Below are positions 34,222-42,453 of a DNA stretch of 64,000 nt, piece by piece. The translations under genes were made by a program, and so were the position numbers. The notes under the pieces were generated by a model that did no database searches, was not told the origin of the DNA, and was given only the letters and a program-made list of their open reading frames with translations. The stretch covers positions 26,004 through 90,003 of the forward strand of contig NZ_QSBV01000011.1 of NCBI RefSeq assembly GCF_003465825.1, in the 5' to 3' direction. This DNA is from Collinsella sp. AF02-46-1. GTDB lineage: Bacteria; Actinomycetota; Coriobacteriia; Coriobacteriales; Coriobacteriaceae. Numbering within the stretch: the stretch's first letter is position 1; each line of letters opens with the position of its first letter.

Positions 34222-35427
34222 ATGCGTACGATCACCGAGTCCGAGTCCACCCCCAAGGCCGACGGCTTCTTTATGCCCGCTGAGTTCGCCCCGCAGGATC
34301 GCGTGTGGATGGGTTGGCCCCACCGCACCGACACCTGGGCCCACGGCGCCAAGCCGGCTCAGAAGCAGTATGCCGCCATCGCCCGCGCCATCTCCGAGTT
34401 CACCCCGGTCTATATGTGCGCCAACCAGGTCGACTACGCCAACTGCAAGGCCGTCTTCGAGAACGACGAGAACGTCACCGTCATCGAGATGACCACCGAC
34501 GACGCCTGGTTCCGCGACACCGCCGCCACCTACGTCATCAACGGCAAGGGCGAGAAGCGCGCCAACCACTGGCACTTCAACGCCTACGGCGGCCTCGTCG
34601 ACGGCCTGTACTTCCCGTGGGACAAGGACGAGCAGATCGCCCTCAAGATGGCTGAGCTCTCCGGCTGCCGCCGCTACCGTCCCGACGACATGATCCTCGA
34701 GGGCGGCTCCATCACCGTCGACGGCGAGGGCACCCTTGTCGTGACCGACCAGTGCCTGCTTTCCCCGGGCCGCACCTGCTCTGCGGTGCTCGAGGAGGAA
34801 GAGGATCCCGAGTCCATCTGGCCCAAGTTCAAGAAGAAGTTTGAGCCCTGGAGCGAGGAGCTTCGCGCCTACATGGACGAGCACCTCAAGGATTACCTGG
34901 GTGTCGAGAAGGTCATCTGGGTCAAGGAGGGCATCGACCCCGAGGAGACCAACGGCCACATCGACGACGTCGCCACGTTCATCGCCCCGGGCGTCATGGC
35001 CTGCATCTGGACCGACGATCCCGAGTATCCGTTCTACGAGCAGTGCCACGCTGCCTACGAGACCCTCTCCAACGCCGTTGACGCCAAGGGCCGCAAGATG
35101 AAGGTCTACAAGCTCTGCATGCCCGTGAACCCGCTGTTCATGGACCAGGCTTCCTGCGACACCATCGACGCCGACGAGAACGCCGAGCCGCGCGTCCCCG
35201 ACGAGCCGCTGATCGCCTCTTACATGAACTACCTGGTCACCAACCACGGCGTTATCGTCCCGCAGTACGGCGACGAGAACGACCAGCTGGCCGTTGACAC
35301 GCTCCAGAAGATCTACGACGAGGTCTGGGGCGAGGGCGTCTACAAGTGCGTCGGCGTCCAGTCCGAGCAGGTCGTCTTCGGCGGCGGCAATATCCACTGC
35401 ATTACCCAGCAGGAGCCGTCCGCGTAA
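34222..35427 (+). CDS. aguA: Agmatine deiminase AguA
   Basis: This 401-residue enzyme hydrolyses agmatine to N-carbamoylputrescine and ammonia. It belongs to the guanidine-modifying fold: MGWPHRTDTW near the N terminus, the TTDDAWFRDTAATYV segment, NGHIDDVATF and the catalytic Cys393 in GGGNIHCITQQ. It is somewhat longer than usual (about 370) because of an acidic/basic insert at about 192-232 (EEEEDPESIWPKFKKKFEPW and onward). GGAGGAAA precedes the ATG. It completes the agmatine route with ptcA and aguD. Confidence 0.94.
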   Translation: MRTITESESTPKADGFFMPAEFAPQDRVWMGWPHRTDTWAHGAKPAQKQYAAIARAISEFTPVYMCANQVDYANCKAVFENDENVTVIEMTTDDAWFRDTAATYVINGKGEKRANHWHFNAYGGLVDGLYFPWDKDEQIALKMAELSGCRRYRPDDMILEGGSITVDGEGTLVVTDQCLLSPGRTCSAVLEEEEDPESIWPKFKKKFEPWSEELRAYMDEHLKDYLGVEKVIWVKEGIDPEETNGHIDDVATFIAPGVMACIWTDDPEYPFYEQCHAAYETLSNAVDAKGRKMKVYKLCMPVNPLFMDQASCDTIDADENAEPRVPDEPLIASYMNYLVTNHGVIVPQYGDENDQLAVDTLQKIYDEVWGEGVYKCVGVQSEQVVFGGGNIHCITQQEPSA

Positions 35428-35429
35428 TT

Positions 35430-35550
35430 GTCTGTCTTCCCGAGGCACGGCACCTTGCCCTTCAATCGTCGGGCATGACCCTTAAGGTCTATGCCCTCCT
35501 CTTTCAGGGCAATCTGCCGCACCTCGGAAACCCAGCCAATCACGCAGACG
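35430..35550. repeat. Structured box repeat, copy 3 with swapped boxes
   Basis: GGCACCTTGCC comes first (35449), then GGCATGACCCTTAAGGTCTA, then GGCAATCTGCC, opposite to the order at 8384 and 10629. Outer parts CCCGAGGCAC and GCACCTCGG are partly complementary. A second, looser copy of the GCTTC...CGGGAACCCAGCC part follows to about 35600. Confidence 0.65.
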
Positions 35551-35682
35551 CTTAATCGTCTGGCTTCCTGAGCCGTGATGCTTCGGGAACCCAGCCGATC
35601 AATCGGACGGTCGGTGAATCGGACCATCTCGGGGCATTGATGGTCGGTTTATTCGATGTCTTGGTCGGCTGGGTTTTTCTTT

Positions 35683-35720
35683 GGGCACTCCGTTGCCTCC
35701 ACTTCGGAGTGCCCTTTTCT
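35683..35720 (+). terminator. Terminator after aguA
   Basis: GGGCACTCCG (35683-35692) pairs with CGGAGTGCCC (35705-35714), followed by TTTTCTTT. Confidence 0.9.
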
Positions 35721-35854
35721 TTGATTGAGTACGCGTCTGGCCTGGGATTTTTTGCGGGTTAGGCCAATTGTTCGCTTGAATTTCCCAGGTCAGACGCGTC
35801 TTCAATTGCCGAAAGTTATCGGTCGTGAACGCGGCCGTTTTGATCGGAGTATCT

Positions 35855-36037
35855 ATGTACCAGCGTATCGTTATCTACACGCGCCTGTTCCGCGAGCGTT
35901 GGTCCAACAAATGCATCCTCTCCTCTCTCTGGGATGGCACCTGCACCGGTGACGCGGCCTGCAACCCTACCTTGGGCTGCGCCTTCGGTACAGATGCCAT
36001 CCTTTTTGCTGTAGGGGGAGCGCGCCATGGCAGGTAA
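35855..36037 (+). CDS. Possible 60-residue leader or small protein
   Basis: An open frame of 60 codons starts ATG at 35855 behind GGAG. It ends 11 bases inside the next gene. It encodes four cysteines in NKCILSS and CTGDAACNPTLGC. It may be a translated leader coupling to the antiporter, or chance. I have no family match, and the codon use is not decisive. Confidence 0.25.
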   Translation: MYQRIVIYTRLFRERWSNKCILSSLWDGTCTGDAACNPTLGCAFGTDAILFAVGGARHGR

Positions 36038-37436
36038 AAAGTTCTCCCTGATCGAGGTCATCCTTTCGGTTATCTGCGTCGTGTTTACCATCGAGGCGGC
36101 GGCTCCGGCATCTGCCATGGGCAACGTGCAGTTCTTCTGGTGGATCTTCCTTATCATTACGTTTTTGCTTCCCTATGGTCTGGTGGTGGCCGAGCTGGGT
36201 ACGGCGTTTGATTCCGAGGGCGGCCTGTACGATTGGGTTCGCTTGGGCCTGGGCGACCGTTGGGGCGCCCGTTGCTCTTGGTGCTACTGGGTTAACTTTC
36301 CGCTGTGGGTGGCAAGTATCGCCTGCATGTTCCCCAGTGTCATTAATGCGGTGTGGGGTATCGAGTTTTCACTCGGGATCCGAATCGCCATCGAGATTGT
36401 CTTTGTGTGGGGCGTCACGGTCATGGCAATGCAGCCGGTGGCCGAGGCAGATTGGGTCATGGACGGCGGCGCCGTCATCAAGGTGCTCATTACCGCTGTG
36501 GTGGGAATCGTCGGCATTTGGTTTGCCTGCAATAACGGCTTTGCCAACGACATGTCGTTTAAGACCTTCATTCCAGATCTGGGCGACACCAATTCGTTGA
36601 CGTACCTATCGATTATCCTGTTCAACTTTATGGGCTTCGAAGTGGTCGCGACCTTTGCCAGCACGATGAAGAACCCGTCGCGTGATATCCCCAAGGCGGT
36701 TATTGCCGGTGGCGTGGCCATTGCGGTGATCTACATCATCTGTGGCATTGGCATTGGAGCCGCGGTTCCCACCGAGCATCTTTCACTCGATTCGGGCATT
36801 GTGGACGCAGTCGCCGCCATGGTGGGGCGCACCCACCCGCTGACGATGGTCGTGGGCGTGGCCTTTTTGGTGACGCTGTTCGCCAATATGATCTGCTGGA
36901 GCTTTGGCGTCAACAACGTAGCGAGCTATGCCGCGCGCCATGGCAACATGCCGCGTCCCTTTGCGTTGGTGTCCAAAAAGACCGGCATGCCCAACGGCTC
37001 GGCGCTCATTAACGGCTGTTTTGCCAGTCTGGTGCTGCTGCTCCAGATTCCGCTGGGTGAGGGTTCCGACGTCTTTTGGGTCTTCTTCTCGATGAACGTC
37101 GTCTTTCTGCTCATGAGCTATATCCCCATGTTCCCAGCGTTTTGGCGTCTGCGCAAGCACGATAATCGCTCGCGTGTGTTCCGTGCGCCTTTCGAGGGCA
37201 AGGTGCTCGCGGTGGCGCTTGCGATTCCCGTGGTGGAGCTCGTGCTTTCGATTGTTGCTACGATTGTGCCGCTCAACAGCTCACCTGCCGAGATGGCAAA
37301 GTTGCCGATTCTCGCGGGCGTAGTGATTGGCCTGTTATTGGGCGAGGTTTCGCGCCTCATATCGCGCCGCGGCCGAAGCGTCGACAATCCCGGCGTTGGT
37401 GCACGGGGGTCAGGTTACTTTGCACCAAAACAGTAA
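36027..37436 (+). CDS. Second APC-family antiporter, AguD paralogue
   Basis: This 469-residue, about twelve-helix transporter is closely similar to the protein at 32414: shared VICVVFTIEAAAPASAMGNVQFFWW, YDWVRLGLGDRWGAR, GFANDMS and FMGFEV segments. It is a recent duplicate or a partner with a related substrate, for example putrescine, cadaverine or another amine. A GGGGGAG site precedes the ATG. It is separated from aguA by a terminator and a repeat region, so it is probably transcribed from its own promoter. Confidence 0.87.
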   Translation: MAGKKFSLIEVILSVICVVFTIEAAAPASAMGNVQFFWWIFLIITFLLPYGLVVAELGTAFDSEGGLYDWVRLGLGDRWGARCSWCYWVNFPLWVASIACMFPSVINAVWGIEFSLGIRIAIEIVFVWGVTVMAMQPVAEADWVMDGGAVIKVLITAVVGIVGIWFACNNGFANDMSFKTFIPDLGDTNSLTYLSIILFNFMGFEVVATFASTMKNPSRDIPKAVIAGGVAIAVIYIICGIGIGAAVPTEHLSLDSGIVDAVAAMVGRTHPLTMVVGVAFLVTLFANMICWSFGVNNVASYAARHGNMPRPFALVSKKTGMPNGSALINGCFASLVLLLQIPLGEGSDVFWVFFSMNVVFLLMSYIPMFPAFWRLRKHDNRSRVFRAPFEGKVLAVALAIPVVELVLSIVATIVPLNSSPAEMAKLPILAGVVIGLLLGEVSRLISRRGRSVDNPGVGARGSGYFAPKQ

Positions 37437-37472
37437 GCGCCGCGAGTTGCGCAGCGCTTGGTGCATCTTGGA

Positions 37473-37664
37473 TTACTGTTCGCGGTGCTCGGGATCGGAA
37501 ACGAGCTTAGGCGCAAAGAAGGGGACGTGGCCCAGATAGGGGCAGCTGTCCGAACGCTCTTCGACGACACAGGGGACGTCATTGTAGGTAAGTGAGTCGC
37601 TCAGGTGGACGATGGCCTTGGCGGCAGGAGCAACGAGTATTTTGAGCGGTGCGATAGGCGCCAT
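37473..37664 (-). CDS. Small conserved-looking protein, unknown function
   Basis: This 63-residue protein (MAPIAPLKILVAPAAKAIVHL at the start) has a good AAAGGAGATG site before the ATG at 37664. It has two cysteines in VPCVVEERSDSCPYLG, and an acidic C-terminal tail. The composition looks like real coding sequence, not a shadow. It is divergent from the LuxR regulator at 37793 and convergent with the antiporter, which hints at control by that regulator. I do not recognise it. Confidence 0.55.
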   Translation of the reverse strand: MAPIAPLKILVAPAAKAIVHLSDSLTYNDVPCVVEERSDSCPYLGHVPFFAPKLVSDPEHREQ

Positions 37665-37792
37665 GGCATCTCCTTTCATCGGTGAGACACAGCTTGTTTA
37701 TCTAAACGATACAGTACGTTTAATCGGTGAGTCTAATCTTGCGGCAAAGAATCTGTCAACATCCTCACGGCATCTAGACAGGGGAGGCGGGC

Positions 37793-38785
37793 ATGAGTTT
37801 CGCGTTCTATATCTACACCACGATTATCATGGGTGTGGCTCTGGTGACCAGTGCCGTGGCATTGGTGGTTTGGCTCATGACGCGCCGTCGCGACAGCCTG
37901 GTGGCCGCGGCGGGCTTTTTGCTCTACATGCTCGATATGTCGGTCATTTTTTTTGACGAGTACAATCGGCTCAAATACGACTACGCTGTTACCTTTAGCG
38001 AGCCGTTGCAGCACCCCTTGCTGCGCTGCGTGCTCGGTATTGCCATCTATGCCTGCGTGGTACTGTGGATGTTTGCGCGCTTGCGCAAAAGGGCGACGTC
38101 GCGCATGCTCGGACTTGCTATCGTGCCGTTTTCAATCTTGCAATTGGTGCTGGTGCCTCGCAGCGGTGCTGCCGGAGAGATGCAGCAGTATCTCTTTTGG
38201 CTCACGCGTGACCTGGGCAATGTAGGATGTCTTGCCTATGCCGCCTGGCATTACCGGCACAGGGCCACGCGTGTTGAGAAACTCGACCTCGACCGCTCAA
38301 AGCTCTTTTGGAAGGTGGCACTCGTTCTTGCGTTTTGCGTAATCGCCGAGGACACCTACATGATTTTGCTCTGTCGCCCCGACTCTCAAAACCCCGTCAT
38401 CAGCCTCTTTTTGTGGTATCTGTCCGAGCGCAATATCTCCGAAAACGTGCTGCTCATGGCATGCGCGGTCCAACTCTTTTGCCAGTTTAGCCATATCCTG
38501 CGCGTGTATGCCCGTCATCCGCGTGCCGATGAGGACGTGGCGGCCGAGAGCGCACGCTCTGGGGACGATCTAGCATCACGCGTTGTGATCTATGCCGATG
38601 CCCATAAGCTGTCGCGGCGCGAGCAGGAGGTGCTCACGCTGGTGCTGAAGGGCAACGACGCCCAAAACATCGCCAGCGAGTTGGTCATCAGCCCTGGCAC
38701 TGTCAAGGCGCACTTGCATCGCATCTACGTTAAAAGCGGTGTCTCCAACCGAGATGACCTCATAGATGCCTTTTGGCGTTCCTAG
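37793..38785 (+). CDS. Membrane LuxR-type regulator, paralogue of the 29910 protein
   Basis: This 330-residue protein has seven or so hydrophobic helices in residues 1-245 and a C-terminal LuxR helix-turn-helix (LSRREQEVLTLVLKGNDAQNIASELVISPGTVKAHLHRI). It shares layout and the YLSERNISENV segment with the regulator at 29910, so both belong to one membrane-sensor family. It sits between the second antiporter with its small gene and the amidohydrolase. Which of these it controls is not clear. Confidence 0.83.
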   Translation: MSFAFYIYTTIIMGVALVTSAVALVVWLMTRRRDSLVAAAGFLLYMLDMSVIFFDEYNRLKYDYAVTFSEPLQHPLLRCVLGIAIYACVVLWMFARLRKRATSRMLGLAIVPFSILQLVLVPRSGAAGEMQQYLFWLTRDLGNVGCLAYAAWHYRHRATRVEKLDLDRSKLFWKVALVLAFCVIAEDTYMILLCRPDSQNPVISLFLWYLSERNISENVLLMACAVQLFCQFSHILRVYARHPRADEDVAAESARSGDDLASRVVIYADAHKLSRREQEVLTLVLKGNDAQNIASELVISPGTVKAHLHRIYVKSGVSNRDDLIDAFWRS

Positions 38786-39100
38786 TCCTATTCTTCCTTG
38801 CATGCGGGTCTTGCCGTGTGGGCGGGCACGCCGTTGGGCGTAATGACGCGGTAATAATCTCAGACAATAAACCTGCAGGTAAAGCGTGTAAACCTGCTTA
38901 AACTGACCGTTTGCGATCCCTGGCCTTGGCACGGATTTGCCCCTGTGTATCAATGGGTGTAGCGCGAAGCCGCGGACGTGGGACAGACGTCCGAGCACGG
39001 CTTGTAGGCACGCGCCGATGCGGGAGCGCTACGCTCCCAACCGAGTGCCCACGCGGGCGGTGCGTCCGCGTTGCAACCAAAGATGCCTGAGGAGGCTCAC
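38786..39100. other. Leader region before the amidohydrolase
   Basis: No gene is supported in 315 bp. ACCGTTTGCG (38907 onward) resembles the recurrent CCGTTCACGG motif. GGGAGCG/CGCTCCC (39019-39035) forms a small hairpin, and GACGT...ACGTC near 38977-38992 another. No riboswitch class could be assigned. Confidence 0.35.
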
Positions 39101-40729
39101 ATGGACAAGGCTGATGTAGTTATCAAGAGCAACGCCGTCTTTACCGGCGATGGGCTCGAGCCGTTTAAGGGCGGCGTTGCCGTGCGCGGTGATAAGATTG
39201 TTGCCTGCGGTGACGATGCTCACCTGGCACCGTTTATCGGTCCCGATACCGAGGTGCGCGACTTTGGCGACCAGCTCGTCATGCCCGGCCTGATCGACTC
39301 GCACACGCATTTTGCCCAGGGCGCGTTTATGACCGACCCCGATTTTGCCGTCAACCTCATCGACTGCACCAGTTTTGAGATGGCGATGGAACGTGTCGTG
39401 GCGTTTGCGGCCGACCATCCCGATAACGAGTGGATTCTGGGCTGCCAGATTATCCAGTTCCAGTGGGATGTCCCCGAGATGCCCACAGCCGCGATGATCG
39501 ATGAGTACATCTCGGACCGCCCGGTCTTTCTGCAGCAGGTTGACCTGCATACCTTTAGTGCCAATACCTGCGCCATCAACAAGGTGGGAGTAACTTCGCA
39601 GACGCCCGATCCCGCAGGCGGCAAGATCCTTAAGGATGCCGAGGGCAATCTGACGGGCGTGTTTTCCAACAACGCCGGCGTCTTCTTTATGGACGAGGTC
39701 TACGACCCAGCGCCCGAGGTTGTTGACGCGTCGTTTGCAAAAACCGCCCGGCGCGCCAATGCCCTGGGAATCACTACGGTCGGCATGGTCAATCCTACGT
39801 TTGTGAGCATGGAAAACCCGTATGCGGTGTTGGCAGGTCTTAATGCCAAGGGCGACTTGCCACTGCGCGTGTTCCTGTACACCGATCTGTTCGAAAACGA
39901 GTCCTTAACGCTCGAGCAGATCAAGGAGAAATACGCCTTCTCGGGTACGCAGGTCGAGTGGCACGGCTTTAAGCAGTTTCTTGATGGCGTGTGCTCCGAC
40001 CACACCGCTTGGATGCTTGAACCCTATTCCAACGCGCCCGATACCTGCGGTGAGCCCGCGGAGGATCCAGAGCGCATCCGTGCCGCCATTGTCAGGGCGC
40101 AGGAATGGGGCGTTGACACGCGCGTCCATACGATCGGCGATCGCTCGGTGCGTTTTGTGCTTGATTGCTTTGAGGAGGGCGAGCGCTTGCATGGTAAGCG
40201 GGGTTGCCGCCACTCCATGGAGCACAACGAGACGGTTCAGCCCGAGGATCTGCCGCGCTATGCCGAGCTGGGTATATGCCCTGGTATGCAGCCGTGGCAC
40301 ATGCTGCTCGATATGGCTGACCTTGCCAAGGACGATGCCGTGGGCCCCGAGCGTGCTGCGCTTTCGTGGCCCCTGCATAGCCTGCTTGCCAGCGGTGCCG
40401 TGGTGCACCTGGGCAGTGACTTCCCCGTTGTGGGCTTGGAGCCCATGGAGGAGGTGTACGGCGCGGTCTTCCGCATGCTCGAGGACGGCTCCAACCCAGA
40501 AGGGTGGTTCCCGCAGGAGCGCATCACCATGGCCGAGGCCCTGCGCGCCTACACCTACGGCAGCGCCTACGCCATGCATGCCGAGGATCGCATCGGTACG
40601 CTCGCATGCGGCAAACAGGCTGATATCTGTGTGCTCGACCGTAACCTCTTTGACTGCGAACCGGCTGAGGTCCTCGAGGCCACGGCGTCTCTCACGATGA
40701 TTGCCGGCAAGGTGGTCTACGAGGCCTAG
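39101..40729 (+). CDS. Metal-dependent amidohydrolase (YtcJ-like, amidohydrolase 3 family)
   Basis: This 542-residue hydrolase of the amidohydrolase superfamily has the metal site PGLIDSHTHF (His68, His70), later histidines in VHTIGDRSVRF and CRHSMEHNE, and the aspartate in LGSDFPVVGLEPM. The C-terminal strand GTLACGKQADICVLD is typical. Members act on N-acyl or cyclic amides; the substrate here is unknown. GAGGAGG precedes the ATG at 39101. It is followed 96 bp later by a MATE exporter, and the two may be co-transcribed. Confidence 0.87.
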   Translation: MDKADVVIKSNAVFTGDGLEPFKGGVAVRGDKIVACGDDAHLAPFIGPDTEVRDFGDQLVMPGLIDSHTHFAQGAFMTDPDFAVNLIDCTSFEMAMERVVAFAADHPDNEWILGCQIIQFQWDVPEMPTAAMIDEYISDRPVFLQQVDLHTFSANTCAINKVGVTSQTPDPAGGKILKDAEGNLTGVFSNNAGVFFMDEVYDPAPEVVDASFAKTARRANALGITTVGMVNPTFVSMENPYAVLAGLNAKGDLPLRVFLYTDLFENESLTLEQIKEKYAFSGTQVEWHGFKQFLDGVCSDHTAWMLEPYSNAPDTCGEPAEDPERIRAAIVRAQEWGVDTRVHTIGDRSVRFVLDCFEEGERLHGKRGCRHSMEHNETVQPEDLPRYAELGICPGMQPWHMLLDMADLAKDDAVGPERAALSWPLHSLLASGAVVHLGSDFPVVGLEPMEEVYGAVFRMLEDGSNPEGWFPQERITMAEALRAYTYGSAYAMHAEDRIGTLACGKQADICVLDRNLFDCEPAEVLEATASLTMIAGKVVYEA

Positions 40730-40825
40730 CGGGGCTGCTGCATCGCTAGGCGGTGCCGCAGCCTGTGCGTGCCGCCCATCCATTCATGCATCCATTCATC
40801 AATCTCTCATGGAAAGGGGAGAACA

Positions 40826-42202
40826 ATGGCAGAAGAAACGACCGCCGCTGTTGAGGAGGAGCGTGAGCTTGCCTCGCAGCCGATTCCCGGCCTGGTGCGC
40901 AAGTACACCATCATCACCGGCCAGGGTATGCTCGCCCAGATTATCATGGTGGTCCTTGAGGGCCTCGTGATGGGTTGGGGCCTGGGTGCACACGGCCTGG
41001 CCTGTGTTTCGATCATCATGTCGGTCGAGTACATTAACCTGGCCTTTGGCAACCTGTTTGGCACCGGCGTGCCCGCCGTGGTGGGCAACCTTTTGGGTGC
41101 CGGCGACATTAAGGGCGCCAGCAAGGCGTTTAGCCAGGGTTTTTGGCTTACCACGATTGTGAGTGTGCTGCTTGCTGTGGTGATGGCTGTGTTTACCGAG
41201 CCCATCTGCGCATTCTTCGGCGCCACGCCCGACATCATGGCCGATACCGTTGCCGGCGTGCGCACCTTCTCCGTGCTGCTGCCGCTCACGGTCATTGGTC
41301 AGATGGTCACCGCCGTCATGCGTGTGGACGAGAAGGTTCAGATCCAGGCCAACCTCATGACCGTGTCTGCCATCGTCGCTATCTGCTGGCTTGCGCTTTC
41401 CACGTTTGTGCTCAAGCTTGGCGTTATGGGAGCTGGCGTGTACTACGGTCTTTCCATCGGTATCTGGGCCATCGGTATCTTCTGGTTCATCGGCGGTAAG
41501 AAGTCGCAGCTCCAGATCAGCGCCGCCGACCTCAAACTCGACATGGCCATCTGCGGCCAGATCATCAAGATTGGTTTCCCGTTCTTTTTGGTGCAAGCTG
41601 CCACGTTCATCTTCAACACCGTTGCCAACTCGTTGCTTGGCCAGCTCGGCGGCGACATGGGTTCGCTCTACATCGCGGCCTTTGGTGTGATCAACGGCTA
41701 CATCCTCTACATTACCATGATGGTCGCCCAGTGCTTCTCGTACGGCCTGCAGCCCATTGCCGCCTTCAACGCCGGCGCCAAGGCGTGGGCGCGCCTCAAG
41801 GAAACGCTCTCCTGCACGCTTAAGTACCAGGTCGTGACGCTTGCTGCGGTGTCTGCTGTGCTATGGGTGGCCGCAACGCCGGTCTGCGCCTTTTTTGCTG
41901 GTAGCGACCCGGCGCTCGTCGAGGTTGCCGCCAACGCCACGCGCATCGTTATCCTGGCCGTGGCCCTGGGCTATCTTGCCATGACCATGTCGATGTACTT
42001 CCAGGCGGTTGAGAAGGTGGGTATCGCCACGTTCACCGGTCTGCTCCGCTACGTGATCTGCTCCGTGCCGCTTATGTACCTGCTTGGCAACATGATGGGC
42101 GTTCAGGGTGTCTGGTTTGCCTTGGTGGCGGCTGACGCCATCACTGGTCTTATCTCCATCGCCCTCGCCGTCCGCGAATCCAAGCGACTTGCCACGCTCT
42201 AG
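40826..42202 (+). CDS. MATE-family efflux transporter
   Basis: This 458-residue membrane protein shows about twelve helices in two halves and MATE features: GMLAQIIMVVLEGLVMGWGLG, FGNLFGTGVPAVVGNLLGAGD in the first half, and QPIAAFNAGAKAWARLKETL in the second. It would export cationic or other compounds by sodium or proton exchange. Its ATG at 40826 has AAGGGGAG upstream. It may serve the adjacent amidohydrolase by moving substrate or product, but this is inference. A strong terminator follows. Confidence 0.88.
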   Translation: MAEETTAAVEEERELASQPIPGLVRKYTIITGQGMLAQIIMVVLEGLVMGWGLGAHGLACVSIIMSVEYINLAFGNLFGTGVPAVVGNLLGAGDIKGASKAFSQGFWLTTIVSVLLAVVMAVFTEPICAFFGATPDIMADTVAGVRTFSVLLPLTVIGQMVTAVMRVDEKVQIQANLMTVSAIVAICWLALSTFVLKLGVMGAGVYYGLSIGIWAIGIFWFIGGKKSQLQISAADLKLDMAICGQIIKIGFPFFLVQAATFIFNTVANSLLGQLGGDMGSLYIAAFGVINGYILYITMMVAQCFSYGLQPIAAFNAGAKAWARLKETLSCTLKYQVVTLAAVSAVLWVAATPVCAFFAGSDPALVEVAANATRIVILAVALGYLAMTMSMYFQAVEKVGIATFTGLLRYVICSVPLMYLLGNMMGVQGVWFALVAADAITGLISIALAVRESKRLATL

Positions 42203-42251
42203 ACTCGGACACGGCCGGCCCGCGATAGTCGAATAAGTCAACTCGCCTGCA

Positions 42252-42293
42252 AGCCACCACAATGGGGACAGTTCCCATTGTGGTGGCTATTGT
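42252..42293 (+). terminator. Terminator after the MATE gene
   Basis: AGCCACCACAATGGG (42252-42266) pairs with CCCATTGTGGTGGCT (42274-42288), followed by ATTGTT. It resembles the hairpin at 16418. Confidence 0.88.
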
Positions 42294-42351
42294 TATTTAG
42301 GGTCTGAGATTTCGGCTCTATAAATAACGTTTTTGAACTGGGCTACTAAAA

Positions 42352-42443
42352 GATTGTGGAAAACACTACTACAAGATTATGGAAAACGCTACTGCAAGAT
42401 TATGGCAAATGATACTATACGATTATGGTAACAGCGTTATAAG
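42352..42443. repeat. Four 23-bp tandem repeats before the ATPase gene
   Basis: GATT(G/A)TGG starts at 42352, 42375, 42398 and 42421, exactly 23 bp apart. The unit is GATTATGGAAAACGCTACT plus four bases and decays towards the gene. The last unit ends ten bases before the ATG, within the ribosome binding site region. The repeats may be tandem binding sites for a regulator of this gene. Confidence 0.75.
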
Positions 42444-42453
42444 GGGCGTTGAT

